Positions 48,291-57,943 of a stretch of 64,000 bases of DNA are shown one piece after another. A program made the position numbers and the translations under genes. The stretch lies in NCBI GenBank assembly GCA_045587385.1, contig JAZNCE010000003.1, positions 1-64,000 on the forward strand, in the 5' to 3' direction. Below the pieces are notes generated by a model. That model was not told the DNA's origin. It was given only the letters and a program-made list of their open reading frames with translations, and did not search any database. Every line of letters begins with the position of its first letter. Position 1 is the stretch's first letter. Source of the DNA: SVQP01 sp045587385. Its GTDB lineage: Bacteria; Bacillota; Clostridia; Oscillospirales; CAG-272.

Positions 48291-48884
48291 ATGAGTAAAA
48301 AGCAGATCATTGTCTTGCTCTCCTTTTGCGTACTGTTCGCTCTTTTGTTCATGAGCGCGCTTGTCGGTACGGCTGCGTTGTTTTTGCTGGGCAATACGCA
48401 AGGGCTGGTTGGAGAGTTGCTGTCCAATGCAGAGCTTCCGCCGCTGTTTGAAAAGCTCGATCCGTCAAAGCAAACAGAGCACGTACCCGAGACAGACGGT
48501 ATGCCTTCCGAAAGTACGGGCGACTTGATTGAGATCGAACCTTTGCCACTCGAAACTTTGCCGCCCGATGTAAATATCGAGATCGGCACGGACGAGGAAA
48601 AGCCGCTGCCGGATGAAATGTACGACTATTTCGATTTTGATATGGTGCAAATACCGAGCAATGCGGGATTTTCCAGAGTGCGCAAGGGTATGCGTTTGGA
48701 ACTTGTGATCAATATGATGGGAAAGCCGCACCGCTATATTCACCTGACCGACGAGAGCGTGATGCTGTTATGGAACACGGATACCGAGGAATCCGTTATG
48801 GTCAAGGCTACGTTTGGGCAGGGAGAATACCCAACCGAAGAGGACAGATGGAACGACGCCCGAGTGACCGACGTGTTCAGATAA
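48291..48884 (+). CDS. Membrane-anchored protein with BamE/SmpA-like domain
   Basis: This 197-residue protein has one N-terminal membrane helix (~5-35), an acidic Pro-rich linker (~45-115) and a C-terminal domain. The domain segment FSRVRKGMRLELVINMMGKP with a following hydrophobic strand (ESVMLLWNT) fits the SmpA/OmlA (BamE) fold. In monoderms the role of this fold is unknown. AAAGGGG precedes the ATG. Monocistronic. Confidence 0.65.
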   Translation: MSKKQIIVLLSFCVLFALLFMSALVGTAALFLLGNTQGLVGELLSNAELPPLFEKLDPSKQTEHVPETDGMPSESTGDLIEIEPLPLETLPPDVNIEIGTDEEKPLPDEMYDYFDFDMVQIPSNAGFSRVRKGMRLELVINMMGKPHRYIHLTDESVMLLWNTDTEESVMVKATFGQGEYPTEEDRWNDARVTDVFR

Positions 48885-48888
48885 AAAC

Positions 48889-48912
48889 AAGGCAGAGCTG
48901 CGGCTCTGCCTT
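48889..48912 (+). terminator. Convergent terminator
   Basis: The 10-bp stem AAGGCAGAGC/GCTCTGCCTT with TGCG loop lies between two converging genes. Confidence 0.85.
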
Positions 48913-48920
48913 ATTTCGTA

Positions 48921-49256
48921 TCAAATTACGCCCAACGCAATCACCGCTGTCACGCCGACGACCGCTGCCAATTGCAGCACGGCAATGCCAAAGGTCAGCC
49001 ATCTCTGCCAATGCTGCGTCTTGTGACGGATGAGCGTCATGGTCGCAAACATGGCAAGAGAGCCGCCAAGCAAGGGAAGGATATAGAACAGCGTCTTTTC
49101 GGGAACGCGCAGCTGCACCTTGCCTTTTTTGGAAATGCCCTTGTCGTAGATGCAGACGATCATGGAGATCAGCGAAATGATCACCAGATATCCGCCTAAG
49201 ATTGCATAGGGAATTGCCCAAGGCGTCAGATTTTCAAGCATTTGTGCAAAATCCAT
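48921..49256 (-). CDS. DUF1294 membrane protein
   Basis: This 111-residue protein has three to four membrane helices. The motif YDKGISKKGKVQLRVPEKTLFYILPLLGG...IRHKTQH is the DUF1294 signature. It starts 9 bp after glnS, at the end of the MBL-gltX-glnS operon. Function unknown. Confidence 0.85.
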   Translation of the reverse strand: MDFAQMLENLTPWAIPYAILGGYLVIISLISMIVCIYDKGISKKGKVQLRVPEKTLFYILPLLGGSLAMFATMTLIRHKTQHWQRWLTFGIAVLQLAAVVGVTAVIALGVI

Positions 49257-49265
49257 AGTTGCCTC

Positions 49266-50918
49266 TTATGCCTTGAAGCCGTCACGCAGACCCACGACGC
49301 GGTTGAAGGTGTCAGCGTTCTTGGAGTCCTTGCAGAAATAACCTACGCGAACAAACTGGAACTTTTCACCGGGAGCAGCATCGGCAAGGCAGGGCTCAAC
49401 CATTGCGCCCTCGATCTTGGAGAGGGACTCGGGGTTGAGGAAGTCCAGGTAGGTCTTGCCTTCGGGTACGTCAGCGGTGTTTTCAATGTTGAACAGACGG
49501 TCGTAGAGCATCACGGTAGCAGGCTTTGCATACTTTGCGGACAGCCAATGAATCGTGCCCTTGATCTTTCTGCCGTCAGCAGGCATACCGTTGCCGGTTT
49601 CCAGATCAGCGGTTGCGTGGATTTCCTTGATCGAGCCGTCTTCGTTCTTGATAATCTCGCCGCAGCGGATGATATAGCCGCCCATCAGGCGCACCTCGCT
49701 GTCGGGCTTGAGACGGAAGAACTTGGGAGGCGGAACCTCTGCAAAGTCGTCTGCATCGATATAGATCTCGCGGGTCATGGGAACCTCGCGCTTGCCCAGC
49801 TCCTCCTTCTGGGGATGGTTGGGCAGGCTGATCATCTCTTCCTTATCCTCGGGATAGTTATCAATGATGACCTTGATGGGGTTGACGATGGCAACGCGGC
49901 GCAGCGCGTTTTCATTCAGGTCGTCGCGCACGCAAGCTTCCAGCTGGCGCACGTCAACGGTGTGGTCGGTGTTGGTCACGCCTGCTTCTCTGACAAAGGT
50001 GAAGAGTGCACTCGGGGTATAACCGCGGCGGCGCAGACCGCAAAGGGTAGGCAGACGGGGGTCATCCCAACCGTCTACGTGGCCCTCTTCGACCAGCTGA
50101 CGCAGATAACGCTTGGACATAACGGTATAGGTGATGTTCATGCGACCGAACTCCCACTGATGAGGGGGCTGCTCAAAGCCGATCTTTTCAATCACCCAGT
50201 CGTAAAGCGGACGGTGGTTTCTGAACTCGCTGGAGCACAGAGAATAGGTGATACCCTCCAGAGCATCCTGAATGGGATGCGCGAAGTCGTACATGGGATA
50301 TACGCACCACTCATCGCCTTGGCGGTGATGGTGGATGTGCTTGATTCTGTAAATAACGGGGTCACGCAGGTAAGGGTTGTCACTGGAAGGGTCGATCTTT
50401 GCGCGCAGCGTGCGAGCACCGTCGGGGAACTCACCGTTCTTCATGCGCTCAAACAGCTCAAGATTCTCCTCTACGGAGCGGTTGCGGTAGGGGGATTCCT
50501 TGGATGCGACAGAACGGTCGGTGCCCTTGTAATCTGCAAGGTCATCCTTGGAAAGGTCGCAAACGTACGCGTCGCCCTGCTTGATCAGCTGTACAGCGAA
50601 CTCATAGCACTTGCCAAAGTAGTCCGAGCCGTAGAAAACGCCGCCCGTGGGGGTAGCACCCAGCCACTCGAGGTCCTCGCGAATGGAGCGCACGAACTCA
50701 TCGGACTCCTTTGCGGGGTTGGTGTCGTCGTAGCGAAGGTTGAACAGACCGTTATACTTATTTGCAACGTCGGTGTTGATGCAGATCGCCTTGACCGAGC
50801 CGATGTGCAAGTAACCGTTGGGCTCGGGCGGGAAGCGGGTGTGGATCTTCTTATCGGGCTGTACGCCGAGATCCTCGTTAATGATCTCAAAAATAAAATT
50901 GTTGTTGGTTTCTGCCAT
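49266..50918 (-). CDS. glnS: Glutaminyl-tRNA synthetase
   Basis: This 550-residue class I synthetase has the HIGH-like motif PPEPNGYLHIGS, KMSKS-like VMSKR and the GlnRS-specific blocks YDDTNP and HPIQDALEGITYSLC. The C-terminal anticodon-binding barrels are present. It lies 22 bp after gltX. Its presence implies direct Gln-tRNA charging. Confidence 0.96.
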   Translation of the reverse strand: MAETNNNFIFEIINEDLGVQPDKKIHTRFPPEPNGYLHIGSVKAICINTDVANKYNGLFNLRYDDTNPAKESDEFVRSIREDLEWLGATPTGGVFYGSDYFGKCYEFAVQLIKQGDAYVCDLSKDDLADYKGTDRSVASKESPYRNRSVEENLELFERMKNGEFPDGARTLRAKIDPSSDNPYLRDPVIYRIKHIHHHRQGDEWCVYPMYDFAHPIQDALEGITYSLCSSEFRNHRPLYDWVIEKIGFEQPPHQWEFGRMNITYTVMSKRYLRQLVEEGHVDGWDDPRLPTLCGLRRRGYTPSALFTFVREAGVTNTDHTVDVRQLEACVRDDLNENALRRVAIVNPIKVIIDNYPEDKEEMISLPNHPQKEELGKREVPMTREIYIDADDFAEVPPPKFFRLKPDSEVRLMGGYIIRCGEIIKNEDGSIKEIHATADLETGNGMPADGRKIKGTIHWLSAKYAKPATVMLYDRLFNIENTADVPEGKTYLDFLNPESLSKIEGAMVEPCLADAAPGEKFQFVRVGYFCKDSKNADTFNRVVGLRDGFKA

Positions 50919-50940
50919 GATTTTATCCTCTTATTATAAA

Positions 50941-52626
50941 TTAAAGGGTTTCGAGTATTGCGTTCAGGCGTGCTACGGTGCGATCGTAGCCCAGGATCTG
51001 CATGACTGTCCACAGATCGGGCGCGTTGGTCTTACCGGTTACGGCAAGGCGCAGGAACATGGAAACGTCAGCTACGCTGCCCTTGAATGCGGTGGGATCA
51101 GCCTTGTACGCCTTCATATCTGCGGTGTAGCCCAGCGCAGCGCCGATCTCCTTGATCTTTTCAAACCAAGTATTCATATCGTCGGAAATGTCAAAGGTCT
51201 TGATAAAGCCTTCAAGCACAGCCTTGATGTCGGCTCTGTCAAACTGCTCGGGGTACTGTTCGGTAAGCTCGAACAGCTCGTCGTAGAAGAATCCCATGTA
51301 GGGGCGTGCGTCCTTCCAGACGGCGAGGTCCTTACGGGGCTTCTTGCCGCCGCGACCGATTGCGAAAATATTGACCGCATAAGCGGGATCGCTTGCCAGC
51401 AGCGTACCGAACTCGGGATCGTAGGTCTTTGCCCACTCAGTAACAGCCAGCGTGACCTTCTGTGCGCTCATGCGCGAGATAACGTTCTTGGAAACGTCAT
51501 TGAGCTTGTTGAAATCGAACAGACAACCCGAAGCACTCATCTTCTTGATGTTAAAGGGGAACTCGGTGTAGGGCTTTTCGGGGTTCTGCGCGTGCCACTC
51601 TTCGTAGTTGGAGTTGAGCAGCGTCATGACGTACTCGCAAACGCACTCGGGCGCGTAGCCCATAGCAGCGTAGTCGTCCATATTTGCCCCCATATCACGC
51701 TTGGAAAGCTTTTTCTTGTTGCCGTTTTCATCCAGGCGCATGATCTGCGAGATGTGCATATACTTGGGCAGCTTGAAGCCAAGGTAACGGAACAGCTGAA
51801 TGTGCTTTGCAAGGCTGGGCAGCCATTCCTCACCGCGAATGACGTGCGTTGTGCCCATCAGATGGTCATCCACAGCGTGTGCAAAGTGATAGGTGGGAAT
51901 ACCGTCGGACTTGAGCAGCACGAAATCCTCGTCGTTTTCGGGAATGTCAAGTTTGCCTCTGACAAGGTCGGTGAAGGGCGTTTTCTTTGCGGGATCACCG
52001 TCTGCAAGAATACGCAGCACGAAGGGGTTGCCCGCGTCAAGGTTTGCCTTGACCTCGTCCATGGTAATAGCGCGTGCCTTGAGCATTTCTGCACGGCGCT
52101 CTTCTGCCTGCGCCTGCCAGTCGGTGTTCTTGATCTCTTCCTTTTTATTGATCGCCTGCAGAGCTTCCAGCTCCGCTTCGGTAGTAAAGCAGGGGTACGC
52201 AAGTCCCTTGCTTACCAGATCCTTTGCGTAGGTCTGGTAGATCTCTGCACGTGCGCTCTGCTTGTAAGGACCGTATGCGCCTTGGTCGCTGACCTTGCCG
52301 GTCTCGTCTAAGATCGCGCCCTCGTCAAAGTGAATGCCGTAGTGTGCCAGCGTCTTGATCAGACCCTCTGCAGCACCGGGCACCTCGCGCTTTGCGTCGG
52401 TATCCTCAATACGCAGGAAGAATACGCCGCCGCTCTGGTGCGCCAGACGCTCACCGACGGTGGTGGGGAACAAGCCGCCAAAATGCACAAAGCCTGTGGG
52501 GCTGGGCGCAAAACGGGTGACCTTTGCACCCTCGGGCAGCTGTCTTGCAGGGTATGCCGCCTCAATGTCGGCGGGCGTTTTGGTGATCTGCGGGAAGAGC
52601 AGATCTGCTAAAAGCTGATGATCCAT
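50941..52626 (-). CDS. gltX: Glutamyl-tRNA synthetase
   Basis: This 561-residue class I synthetase has FAPSPTGFVHFGGL (HIGH region reads HFGG), LRIEDTD, the YAPECVCEYV region and KLSKRD. It is somewhat longer than usual, with ~25 extra N-terminal residues. It is transcribed together with glnS and the MBL hydrolase, so both Glu- and Gln-tRNA enzymes share regulation. Confidence 0.95.
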   Translation of the reverse strand: MDHQLLADLLFPQITKTPADIEAAYPARQLPEGAKVTRFAPSPTGFVHFGGLFPTTVGERLAHQSGGVFFLRIEDTDAKREVPGAAEGLIKTLAHYGIHFDEGAILDETGKVSDQGAYGPYKQSARAEIYQTYAKDLVSKGLAYPCFTTEAELEALQAINKKEEIKNTDWQAQAEERRAEMLKARAITMDEVKANLDAGNPFVLRILADGDPAKKTPFTDLVRGKLDIPENDEDFVLLKSDGIPTYHFAHAVDDHLMGTTHVIRGEEWLPSLAKHIQLFRYLGFKLPKYMHISQIMRLDENGNKKKLSKRDMGANMDDYAAMGYAPECVCEYVMTLLNSNYEEWHAQNPEKPYTEFPFNIKKMSASGCLFDFNKLNDVSKNVISRMSAQKVTLAVTEWAKTYDPEFGTLLASDPAYAVNIFAIGRGGKKPRKDLAVWKDARPYMGFFYDELFELTEQYPEQFDRADIKAVLEGFIKTFDISDDMNTWFEKIKEIGAALGYTADMKAYKADPTAFKGSVADVSMFLRLAVTGKTNAPDLWTVMQILGYDRTVARLNAILETL

Positions 52627-52657
52627 GTTAGTTTCCTCAATATATTATAAATAGATT

Positions 52658-53275
52658 TTACAAATAAAATGCAACGTCCAGCGCGTTACGCAGCAGGCTT
52701 GCTTCGCCGTGACCGGGGTAAATGGTGATATTGCCGGGGTACTGTCGCAAAGCACACAGCGAGGTGCGCAGCGTAAAGGCGTTACCGCCGTGCAGATCGG
52801 CTCTGCCGTAGCCTTGGGCAAAGAGCAAATCTCCCGTGAACATGGTGCGCTCACCGGGAATGTAGTAGCAGACCGAGCCCTTGGAGTGACCGGGCAGGTG
52901 CACTACCTCAATATCCATGCCGCCAAGCTCTATCTTGTCGCCGTTCTCCAAAAGACGTTCTGCGGGCTTATAGGAAATATCCTGTCCAAAGAACAGGGAA
53001 AAGGCGTTTTTGACGCCGTCCTCCAGCATTTCCGCATCCTCCTTATGGATCATGAGCGGAACTTGGCAGGCACGTCGCAGGGTGTCTATAGAAACGATGT
53101 GGTCGAAATGCCCGTGCGTCAGTAAGATGCCCTTCAAGGCAGCACCCTCTTGCTCCACGCGCGAAAGGATGCTCTTGGCGGAGGCACTGGGGTCAATGAC
53201 CAAGGCTTCGCCATCGTGCACCAAAATATAGCAATTGGAGTTATAGGAGCCGGGGAAGAGATTGATGATTTTCAT
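52658..53275 (-). CDS. Metallo-beta-lactamase-fold hydrolase (glyoxalase II-like)
   Basis: This 205-residue enzyme has the zinc motif LTHGHFDHI, then HLPGHSKGSVCYY and IYPGHGEA, matching the YcbL/glyoxalase II-like group. The likely substrate is a thioester, but it is not defined. CGGAG precedes the ATG. It is the first gene of the operon with gltX and glnS. Confidence 0.9.
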   Translation of the reverse strand: MKIINLFPGSYNSNCYILVHDGEALVIDPSASAKSILSRVEQEGAALKGILLTHGHFDHIVSIDTLRRACQVPLMIHKEDAEMLEDGVKNAFSLFFGQDISYKPAERLLENGDKIELGGMDIEVVHLPGHSKGSVCYYIPGERTMFTGDLLFAQGYGRADLHGGNAFTLRTSLCALRQYPGNITIYPGHGEASLLRNALDVAFYL

Positions 53276-53306
53276 AATTTCTCCGCTTTACATAAATATT
53301 CATATT

Positions 53307-53335
53307 ATTATATCACATTCATTTCGCTTTGTCTA
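53307..53335 (-). promoter_or_regulatory. Promoter for MBL-gltX-glnS-DUF1294
   Basis: On the minus strand TAGACA (53330-53335), a 17-bp spacer and TATAAT (53307-53312). Confidence 0.75.
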
Positions 53336-53353
53336 TACTTTCCGCGCAAAAAA

Positions 53354-53379
53354 AGTGCCGCGATTTGCATCACGGCACT
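53354..53379 (-). terminator. Terminator after the oligopeptide-binding protein
   Basis: Stem AGTGCCG/CGGCACT extended by CG...GA/TC pairs, followed on the minus strand by seven T residues. Confidence 0.85.
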
Positions 53380-53393
53380 ATATTTTTTAATGA

Positions 53394-55643
53394 TTACTTG
53401 TCATCCTCGAACAGGAAGCTGTAGTGAGAGGACTCACCCTTGAAGCCTTCGTAAGAGAACTCACCGTCAATCCAAACCTTATCGTTGGACTTGAACTTGT
53501 TGTAAATGTAGGACTGTCTGTCTTCGCAGTAAGCCTGGAAGTTTGCCTCGAGGAAATCCTCAACCTTTTCAAGGTAAGACTTGTAACCGGAAGCGGTCGT
53601 CTTGGTCAGCACCAGCGTGTTGGTGTAGGTGTCCTTGATCTTGTTGATGTTGCCGGAGGTCAGGGAAACGTACTGGTTTGCAACGATGGGAGTTACGGGA
53701 ACTTCATCCATCAGAATGTCCTCTGCTGCGTGCAAGAGAGTTGCGCGGTCAGCAAGGTAGGTCTTGGTGTTGGGGGTGATACCGTACTTTTCGTAAACTG
53801 CGGTGATTGCTGCGTAGGTAGCGTCGGCATCTGCCTTTGCTGCCGTAGCGTCACCATCGTGTCTTGCAATAAAGTAGTCGTTACCGTACGCGGTGTTCAG
53901 GAAGTATTTGTAGAAGTCGTTGTAGTACTGCAGGAAGTAAACTGCTTCCATCAGAGTGTTGTATTCCTCGTTGTCAAAGCCGGTAACGTGGGGGGTGAGC
54001 AGGTAGTTCTCGGTGTCGGACATATCCATTGCCTGACCGGAAAATGCCTTTGCGAAGGGAGCAAGGATAGTGTAAGCATCCATGGTTACAGCACCCATAT
54101 CCATTGCCATAACCTCGTACTTACCTGCTACGAGATCTTCCATATAAAGGTCGTCACAGATATCTTCGGGAACGGAGTCGGTCCACTTGTAGTAGTCGTT
54201 GTTGAGAATGGTGCCTCTCTTATTGACCTTTACGTCAAAGCCGAGAGCTTCCCACTGATCTGCAACCATCTCAGCGATTGCAACGTGCATTTCGTCGTAA
54301 GCAGCAACCGTGATAGAGAAGGAGTAATCCTTTGCGTTGATGCCTGCGCTCTTGAGCTCAGCCTTGAGCGTATCAACGTCAACGGTAGTCAGGGTCTCGT
54401 AAGTGGAGGCAGCAGCCTCGCGGAAGGTTTCCTTGTGGGAGTTGGTGTTGAAGATACCGTTGGGAACGATACCGGTAGCAACCTCTGCATACCAGATCGC
54501 ATCTACGATAGCTTGGCGGTCGATTGCCTTGGAAAGTACCTGACGAACGGTCTTGTTCGCGAAGAGGTATTCACCCTCACCACCGTTGTCAATCAGCGCG
54601 TTCTGATTGAAGAAGTAGGTGTGGTTGGACATTGCATCGGTGGTCTTAACGTCCTTGAGCAGATCGGTGTATGCTTCGTCGCCGATCCAGGAGAAGGGAA
54701 TGTTGTCAATGTACAGGATCGCGCCGGACTCGTAAGCGGCTGCAACCTGTTCATCGGTCATGGAGAAATCTACAACAATCTTATAAGGGGTAACGTACTT
54801 GTCGAGCTTTTCTTCCTTATCAACGTCACGGTAATAGTAGGAGTTGCGCTCCAGAACCAGGAACTTGATCTGGGCTTCCTTAAAGTCCTTACCAACGATC
54901 AGATTGCCGCTGACATCCTCGTACTCGTAGCTTGCGTCGTGGTACTTGGTGTTGTTTTCAACGAACTCAACTCTGCCGAGCTTGAAAGGGCCGCTGCATA
55001 CGATGGTAGCAGGCTTCTTTGCCCAGTCGGGCTTTGCAGTAATGTCCTCACGCAGGGGAGCGAGCGCGATGCTGGACAGATTGAGAATGAACTGGTCGTA
55101 GTTAATGGGACCCTCAAACTCAACGGAGATCATACGTTCACCCTCTGCATAGATGCAAAGGTCGTCGATGGACATATCGCCTTCCTTAACGGAACGAGCG
55201 TTCTTGATATCGTACAGCAGAGCTGCTGCATCATAAGAGCTCTCTACGTCCAGAACGCGCTTCCACGCATAAACGACGTCGTTTGCGGAAACATAAGTAC
55301 CGTCGGACCAGCAGGTGTCGTTGAGGTAGATATCCATTTTATACTCGTTGCCTGCAGCGTCTTCTTTGATGACGTACTTTTCTACCAGGGACTTCTTGAC
55401 CTTTCCGTTTTCGTTCACCTTGAACAGGGTCTCGAACAGCAGGTTCGCAATAGTGGTAGTACCGTCGTTATAGAATGCGGTAGCAGGGTCAAGATCGTAT
55501 ACCTGGTCAGAGAGATACATAGTCAGGTATTGACCCTTGTCTTCTGTCTTTTTCTTGTTCTTGTCGCCACATGCGCTCAGGCAAACAAGAGAGCCTGCCA
55601 GCAGGCAAAGGCAGAGAACGGATGCAAGGATGCGCTTTGTCAT
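53394..55643 (-). CDS. Oligopeptide ABC transporter substrate-binding lipoprotein (OppA-like)
   Basis: This 749-residue lipoprotein has signal MTKRILASVLCLCLLAGSLV and lipobox CLSAC. The mature part is an SBP_bac_5 fold (LDPATAFYNDGTTTIANLLFETLF, DDVVYAWKRVLD-type block, VRQVLSKAIDRQAIVDAI). At ~730 mature residues it is longer than the usual 500-600. GAGGAGG precedes ATG 55643. No permease or ATPase genes are adjacent, so it probably serves a transporter encoded elsewhere. It has a ~190-nt leader. Confidence 0.9.
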   Translation of the reverse strand: MTKRILASVLCLCLLAGSLVCLSACGDKNKKKTEDKGQYLTMYLSDQVYDLDPATAFYNDGTTTIANLLFETLFKVNENGKVKKSLVEKYVIKEDAAGNEYKMDIYLNDTCWSDGTYVSANDVVYAWKRVLDVESSYDAAALLYDIKNARSVKEGDMSIDDLCIYAEGERMISVEFEGPINYDQFILNLSSIALAPLREDITAKPDWAKKPATIVCSGPFKLGRVEFVENNTKYHDASYEYEDVSGNLIVGKDFKEAQIKFLVLERNSYYYRDVDKEEKLDKYVTPYKIVVDFSMTDEQVAAAYESGAILYIDNIPFSWIGDEAYTDLLKDVKTTDAMSNHTYFFNQNALIDNGGEGEYLFANKTVRQVLSKAIDRQAIVDAIWYAEVATGIVPNGIFNTNSHKETFREAAASTYETLTTVDVDTLKAELKSAGINAKDYSFSITVAAYDEMHVAIAEMVADQWEALGFDVKVNKRGTILNNDYYKWTDSVPEDICDDLYMEDLVAGKYEVMAMDMGAVTMDAYTILAPFAKAFSGQAMDMSDTENYLLTPHVTGFDNEEYNTLMEAVYFLQYYNDFYKYFLNTAYGNDYFIARHDGDATAAKADADATYAAITAVYEKYGITPNTKTYLADRATLLHAAEDILMDEVPVTPIVANQYVSLTSGNINKIKDTYTNTLVLTKTTASGYKSYLEKVEDFLEANFQAYCEDRQSYIYNKFKSNDKVWIDGEFSYEGFKGESSHYSFLFEDDK

Positions 55644-55835
55644 GGTTGAGTTTTCCTCCTCGTGCATTTGTAGATCACGGCAACCGTTGGTAGCCGTCGG
55701 TGCAAATTGAGAGCCTGAAATTCGGCGCGCAGATCGGTTTTGTGTACATGCACAAAACCAAGCGGACAATCCTGTGCATGTTGCACATGAACTTTCCGCG
55801 TCCACCGAGAAGCAAGCTCTTATACTCGCATATTT
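55644..55835 (-). promoter_or_regulatory. Long structured 5' leader of the oppA-like gene
   Basis: On the minus strand, three hairpins follow the promoter: TGTGCA/TGCACA, GGTTTTGTG/CACAAAACC and CGGCTACC/GGTTGCCG. None has a U-run. A 37-codon upstream ORF (55675-55788, starting MCNMHRIVRLVLCM) is possible but has only a weak site (GGAAAG). No known riboswitch class was recognised. Confidence 0.5.
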
Positions 55836-55841
55836 ACATAT

Positions 55842-55870
55842 AGTATAACTGATTTTTCGAAAAATTGCAA
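55842..55870 (-). promoter_or_regulatory. Promoter for the oppA-like gene
   Basis: On the minus strand TTGCAA (55865-55870), a 17-bp spacer and TATACT (55842-55847). Confidence 0.75.
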
Positions 55871-55923
55871 GAGAAAAATCAAAATTTAATATATAATTTA
55901 TAAATTTATTTTTGGGAGGGGTC

Positions 55924-56763
55924 ATGGAAAGCCGATTTCGAACTGATCTTGCCTGTGAGCGAAGGGGGAACGCGCACGGCGACGATTCCTTGCTGTACGG
56001 CTGTCGCGTCAGCCGTACGGTGGAGCGACACAAGGAAAAAAAGACAGCGTATGCGACCGTGCGCTTTGACAAGCTTTCTGCCGACGCGGAGAGTATGCAT
56101 CAAAATCCCGTGCGTGCGGTTGCAGAGCTGCTGGCGCAAAGCGCAACGCGTCTTGCTCCCGACGCGCGTTGCGTGCTGGTTGCCTGCCTTGGAAATCCGC
56201 GCATCACGCCCGATAGTCTCGGCCCTTGTACGGCGCGTGCCCTGGAGGTCACGCGCCACGTGCAGCTGTTGGATCCCGCTGTCTTTTCGCGTTTTGGCAA
56301 GGGGGCTTTGTGCGCAGTTGTGCCCGGGGTGCTTGGGGATACGGGAATGGAGGCGTCCGAGCTTGTGCGGGGCGCAGCGCGCGAGGTAGGGGCGGAGCTG
56401 GTCGTGGCGGTGGACGCCTTGGCGGCATGCAATCCCGCGCATCTTGGCACTACCGTGCAGATCTGTGATCGCGGGCTTCGCCCCGGGTCGGGTGTGGGCA
56501 ACCGCCGCGTGCCCGTTGATGCCGGGAACGTGGGCTGTCCCGTGATCTCGCTCGGTATGCCCACTGTGATAGACGGCGGCACGCTGCTTTGCGACGCGCT
56601 CTCGCGTGCGGGGATCTGCGGTGTGGGAGAGGAGCTGGAAAAGTATCTTGCCTCGGTGGGACACTATCTGGTCGCGCCTGCGGATATTGACGCGATCGTC
56701 CTGCACGGTGGTGCGCTGCTGGCGCGCGCCATCGGCGCTTGCTTCGGACTTGGGGATGTGTGA
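55924..56763 (+). CDS. gpr: GPR endopeptidase (spore protease)
   Basis: This 279-residue germination protease degrades small acid-soluble spore proteins. It has FRTDLACE, the CLGNPRITPDSLGP and VPGVLGDTGMEASE blocks, and VDALAACN, TTVQICDRGLRPGSGVGNRR and LGMPTVIDGG. It is slightly shorter than Bacillus GPR. GGGAGGGG precedes ATG 55924. No sigma-A promoter is seen, which fits forespore control. It is followed by spoIIP, as in many Clostridia. Confidence 0.95.
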   Translation: MESRFRTDLACERRGNAHGDDSLLYGCRVSRTVERHKEKKTAYATVRFDKLSADAESMHQNPVRAVAELLAQSATRLAPDARCVLVACLGNPRITPDSLGPCTARALEVTRHVQLLDPAVFSRFGKGALCAVVPGVLGDTGMEASELVRGAAREVGAELVVAVDALAACNPAHLGTTVQICDRGLRPGSGVGNRRVPVDAGNVGCPVISLGMPTVIDGGTLLCDALSRAGICGVGEELEKYLASVGHYLVAPADIDAIVLHGGALLARAIGACFGLGDV

Positions 56764-56824
56764 GGTATAATTTTTCTTATGCTCGCATACCGTGTAGCAT
56801 CACCTACGAAAAGGAGCATGGAAA

Positions 56825-57943
56825 ATGGACGAGCATAAAACAAACGGTATGACGGAATTTTTAAGGCGCGAGATCCGCGCGTGGGAGGATGCGGGGGCGA
56901 TCGGACACTTGGGCACGCGCGCACACAGATTCCCCAAATGGCTGCCCGTGGCGGCGGCAGCTGTCGGCGCTGCGGTACTGATCACACTTGCCGTGTTTTT
57001 GGTGCCGTGGAGCAGCATGAAGCCGCCCGCCCCCGACAGCGGACAAGAGGGCGGGGAGCTTGACGGTGCCGTTCCGCCCTTGACGCAGGATAGTGAAGCG
57101 CAACAGCCCGAGCAAAGCACGGAGCAGGGCAGCGCGCAAGAGCCTGTGCCGCTTGACCCGTACGCTTACGATTATGCGGTCGTGCCTGCGGGCGCTGTGC
57201 CCATCGTACCCATGGATATCGGTGCAAAACAAAACCCCGTCGATCAGACCGACGGAGGAATCGATATGGAAGGCGTGATGGAGTCGGCTTGTCTGATCCC
57301 CGCGCCGCGCGGCAGCATCAGCGTGCTGATCATACATACCCATACGGGTGAGGGCTACAATCGCGAGGGCGCGTTGTGGCTGGACGCCGATGACGAGGAG
57401 TTTGCGCGCAGCGCGGACGGCTCTGACGGTGTGGTAGCAGTAGGGGCACGGCTTGCGCAGAAACTGAACGAGGCGGGCATCGGCACCATCCATTGTAAGA
57501 CCGTGTTTGACGGAGAGTCCAACCGTGAGTCCTACGCGCGTGCAGCGGAGGCGATCAAAGCCTTCCGTCTGGCGTACCCCGGATTGGTCTGCGTCATTGA
57601 CGTGCACCGTGCCGCAAGCATCAACGAGCAGGGGCATTACGTGCGCTCGCTTGCCGTCAAGGACGGGCAGGGGATTGCGCAAACGCAGGTCATCTGCGGC
57701 ATGAACGCAGGCGAGCAGAGCAAGACAAATCTTGCACTTGCAATGCTGCTGCACGAGCGCATGAACGCAGCCTTTTCGGGCAGCTGCGCGGGCGTGATCT
57801 GCAAATCGCAAACGCTCAATCAAGACCTTTCCCCCTTTGCGCTGACGCTGGAGATCGGCAGCTGCGGCAATACGCCCGCGGAAGCAGAGGCGGCAGCCGA
57901 CGTGACGGCTGCCGCACTATGTACGCTGTTCCAAACCAATTAA
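56825..57943 (+). CDS. spoIIP: Stage II sporulation protein P (peptidoglycan hydrolase)
   Basis: This 372-residue membrane-anchored amidase/endopeptidase of engulfment has a membrane helix at ~40-62 and a Glu/Gln-rich linker. The SpoIIP domain has VLIIHTHTGEGYN (zinc His and Glu), VIDVHRAASI (usually VIDVHRDA) and LTLEIGSCGNTP. Its length and position after gpr are typical. Confidence 0.94.
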   Translation: MDEHKTNGMTEFLRREIRAWEDAGAIGHLGTRAHRFPKWLPVAAAAVGAAVLITLAVFLVPWSSMKPPAPDSGQEGGELDGAVPPLTQDSEAQQPEQSTEQGSAQEPVPLDPYAYDYAVVPAGAVPIVPMDIGAKQNPVDQTDGGIDMEGVMESACLIPAPRGSISVLIIHTHTGEGYNREGALWLDADDEEFARSADGSDGVVAVGARLAQKLNEAGIGTIHCKTVFDGESNRESYARAAEAIKAFRLAYPGLVCVIDVHRAASINEQGHYVRSLAVKDGQGIAQTQVICGMNAGEQSKTNLALAMLLHERMNAAFSGSCAGVICKSQTLNQDLSPFALTLEIGSCGNTPAEAEAAADVTAAALCTLFQTN

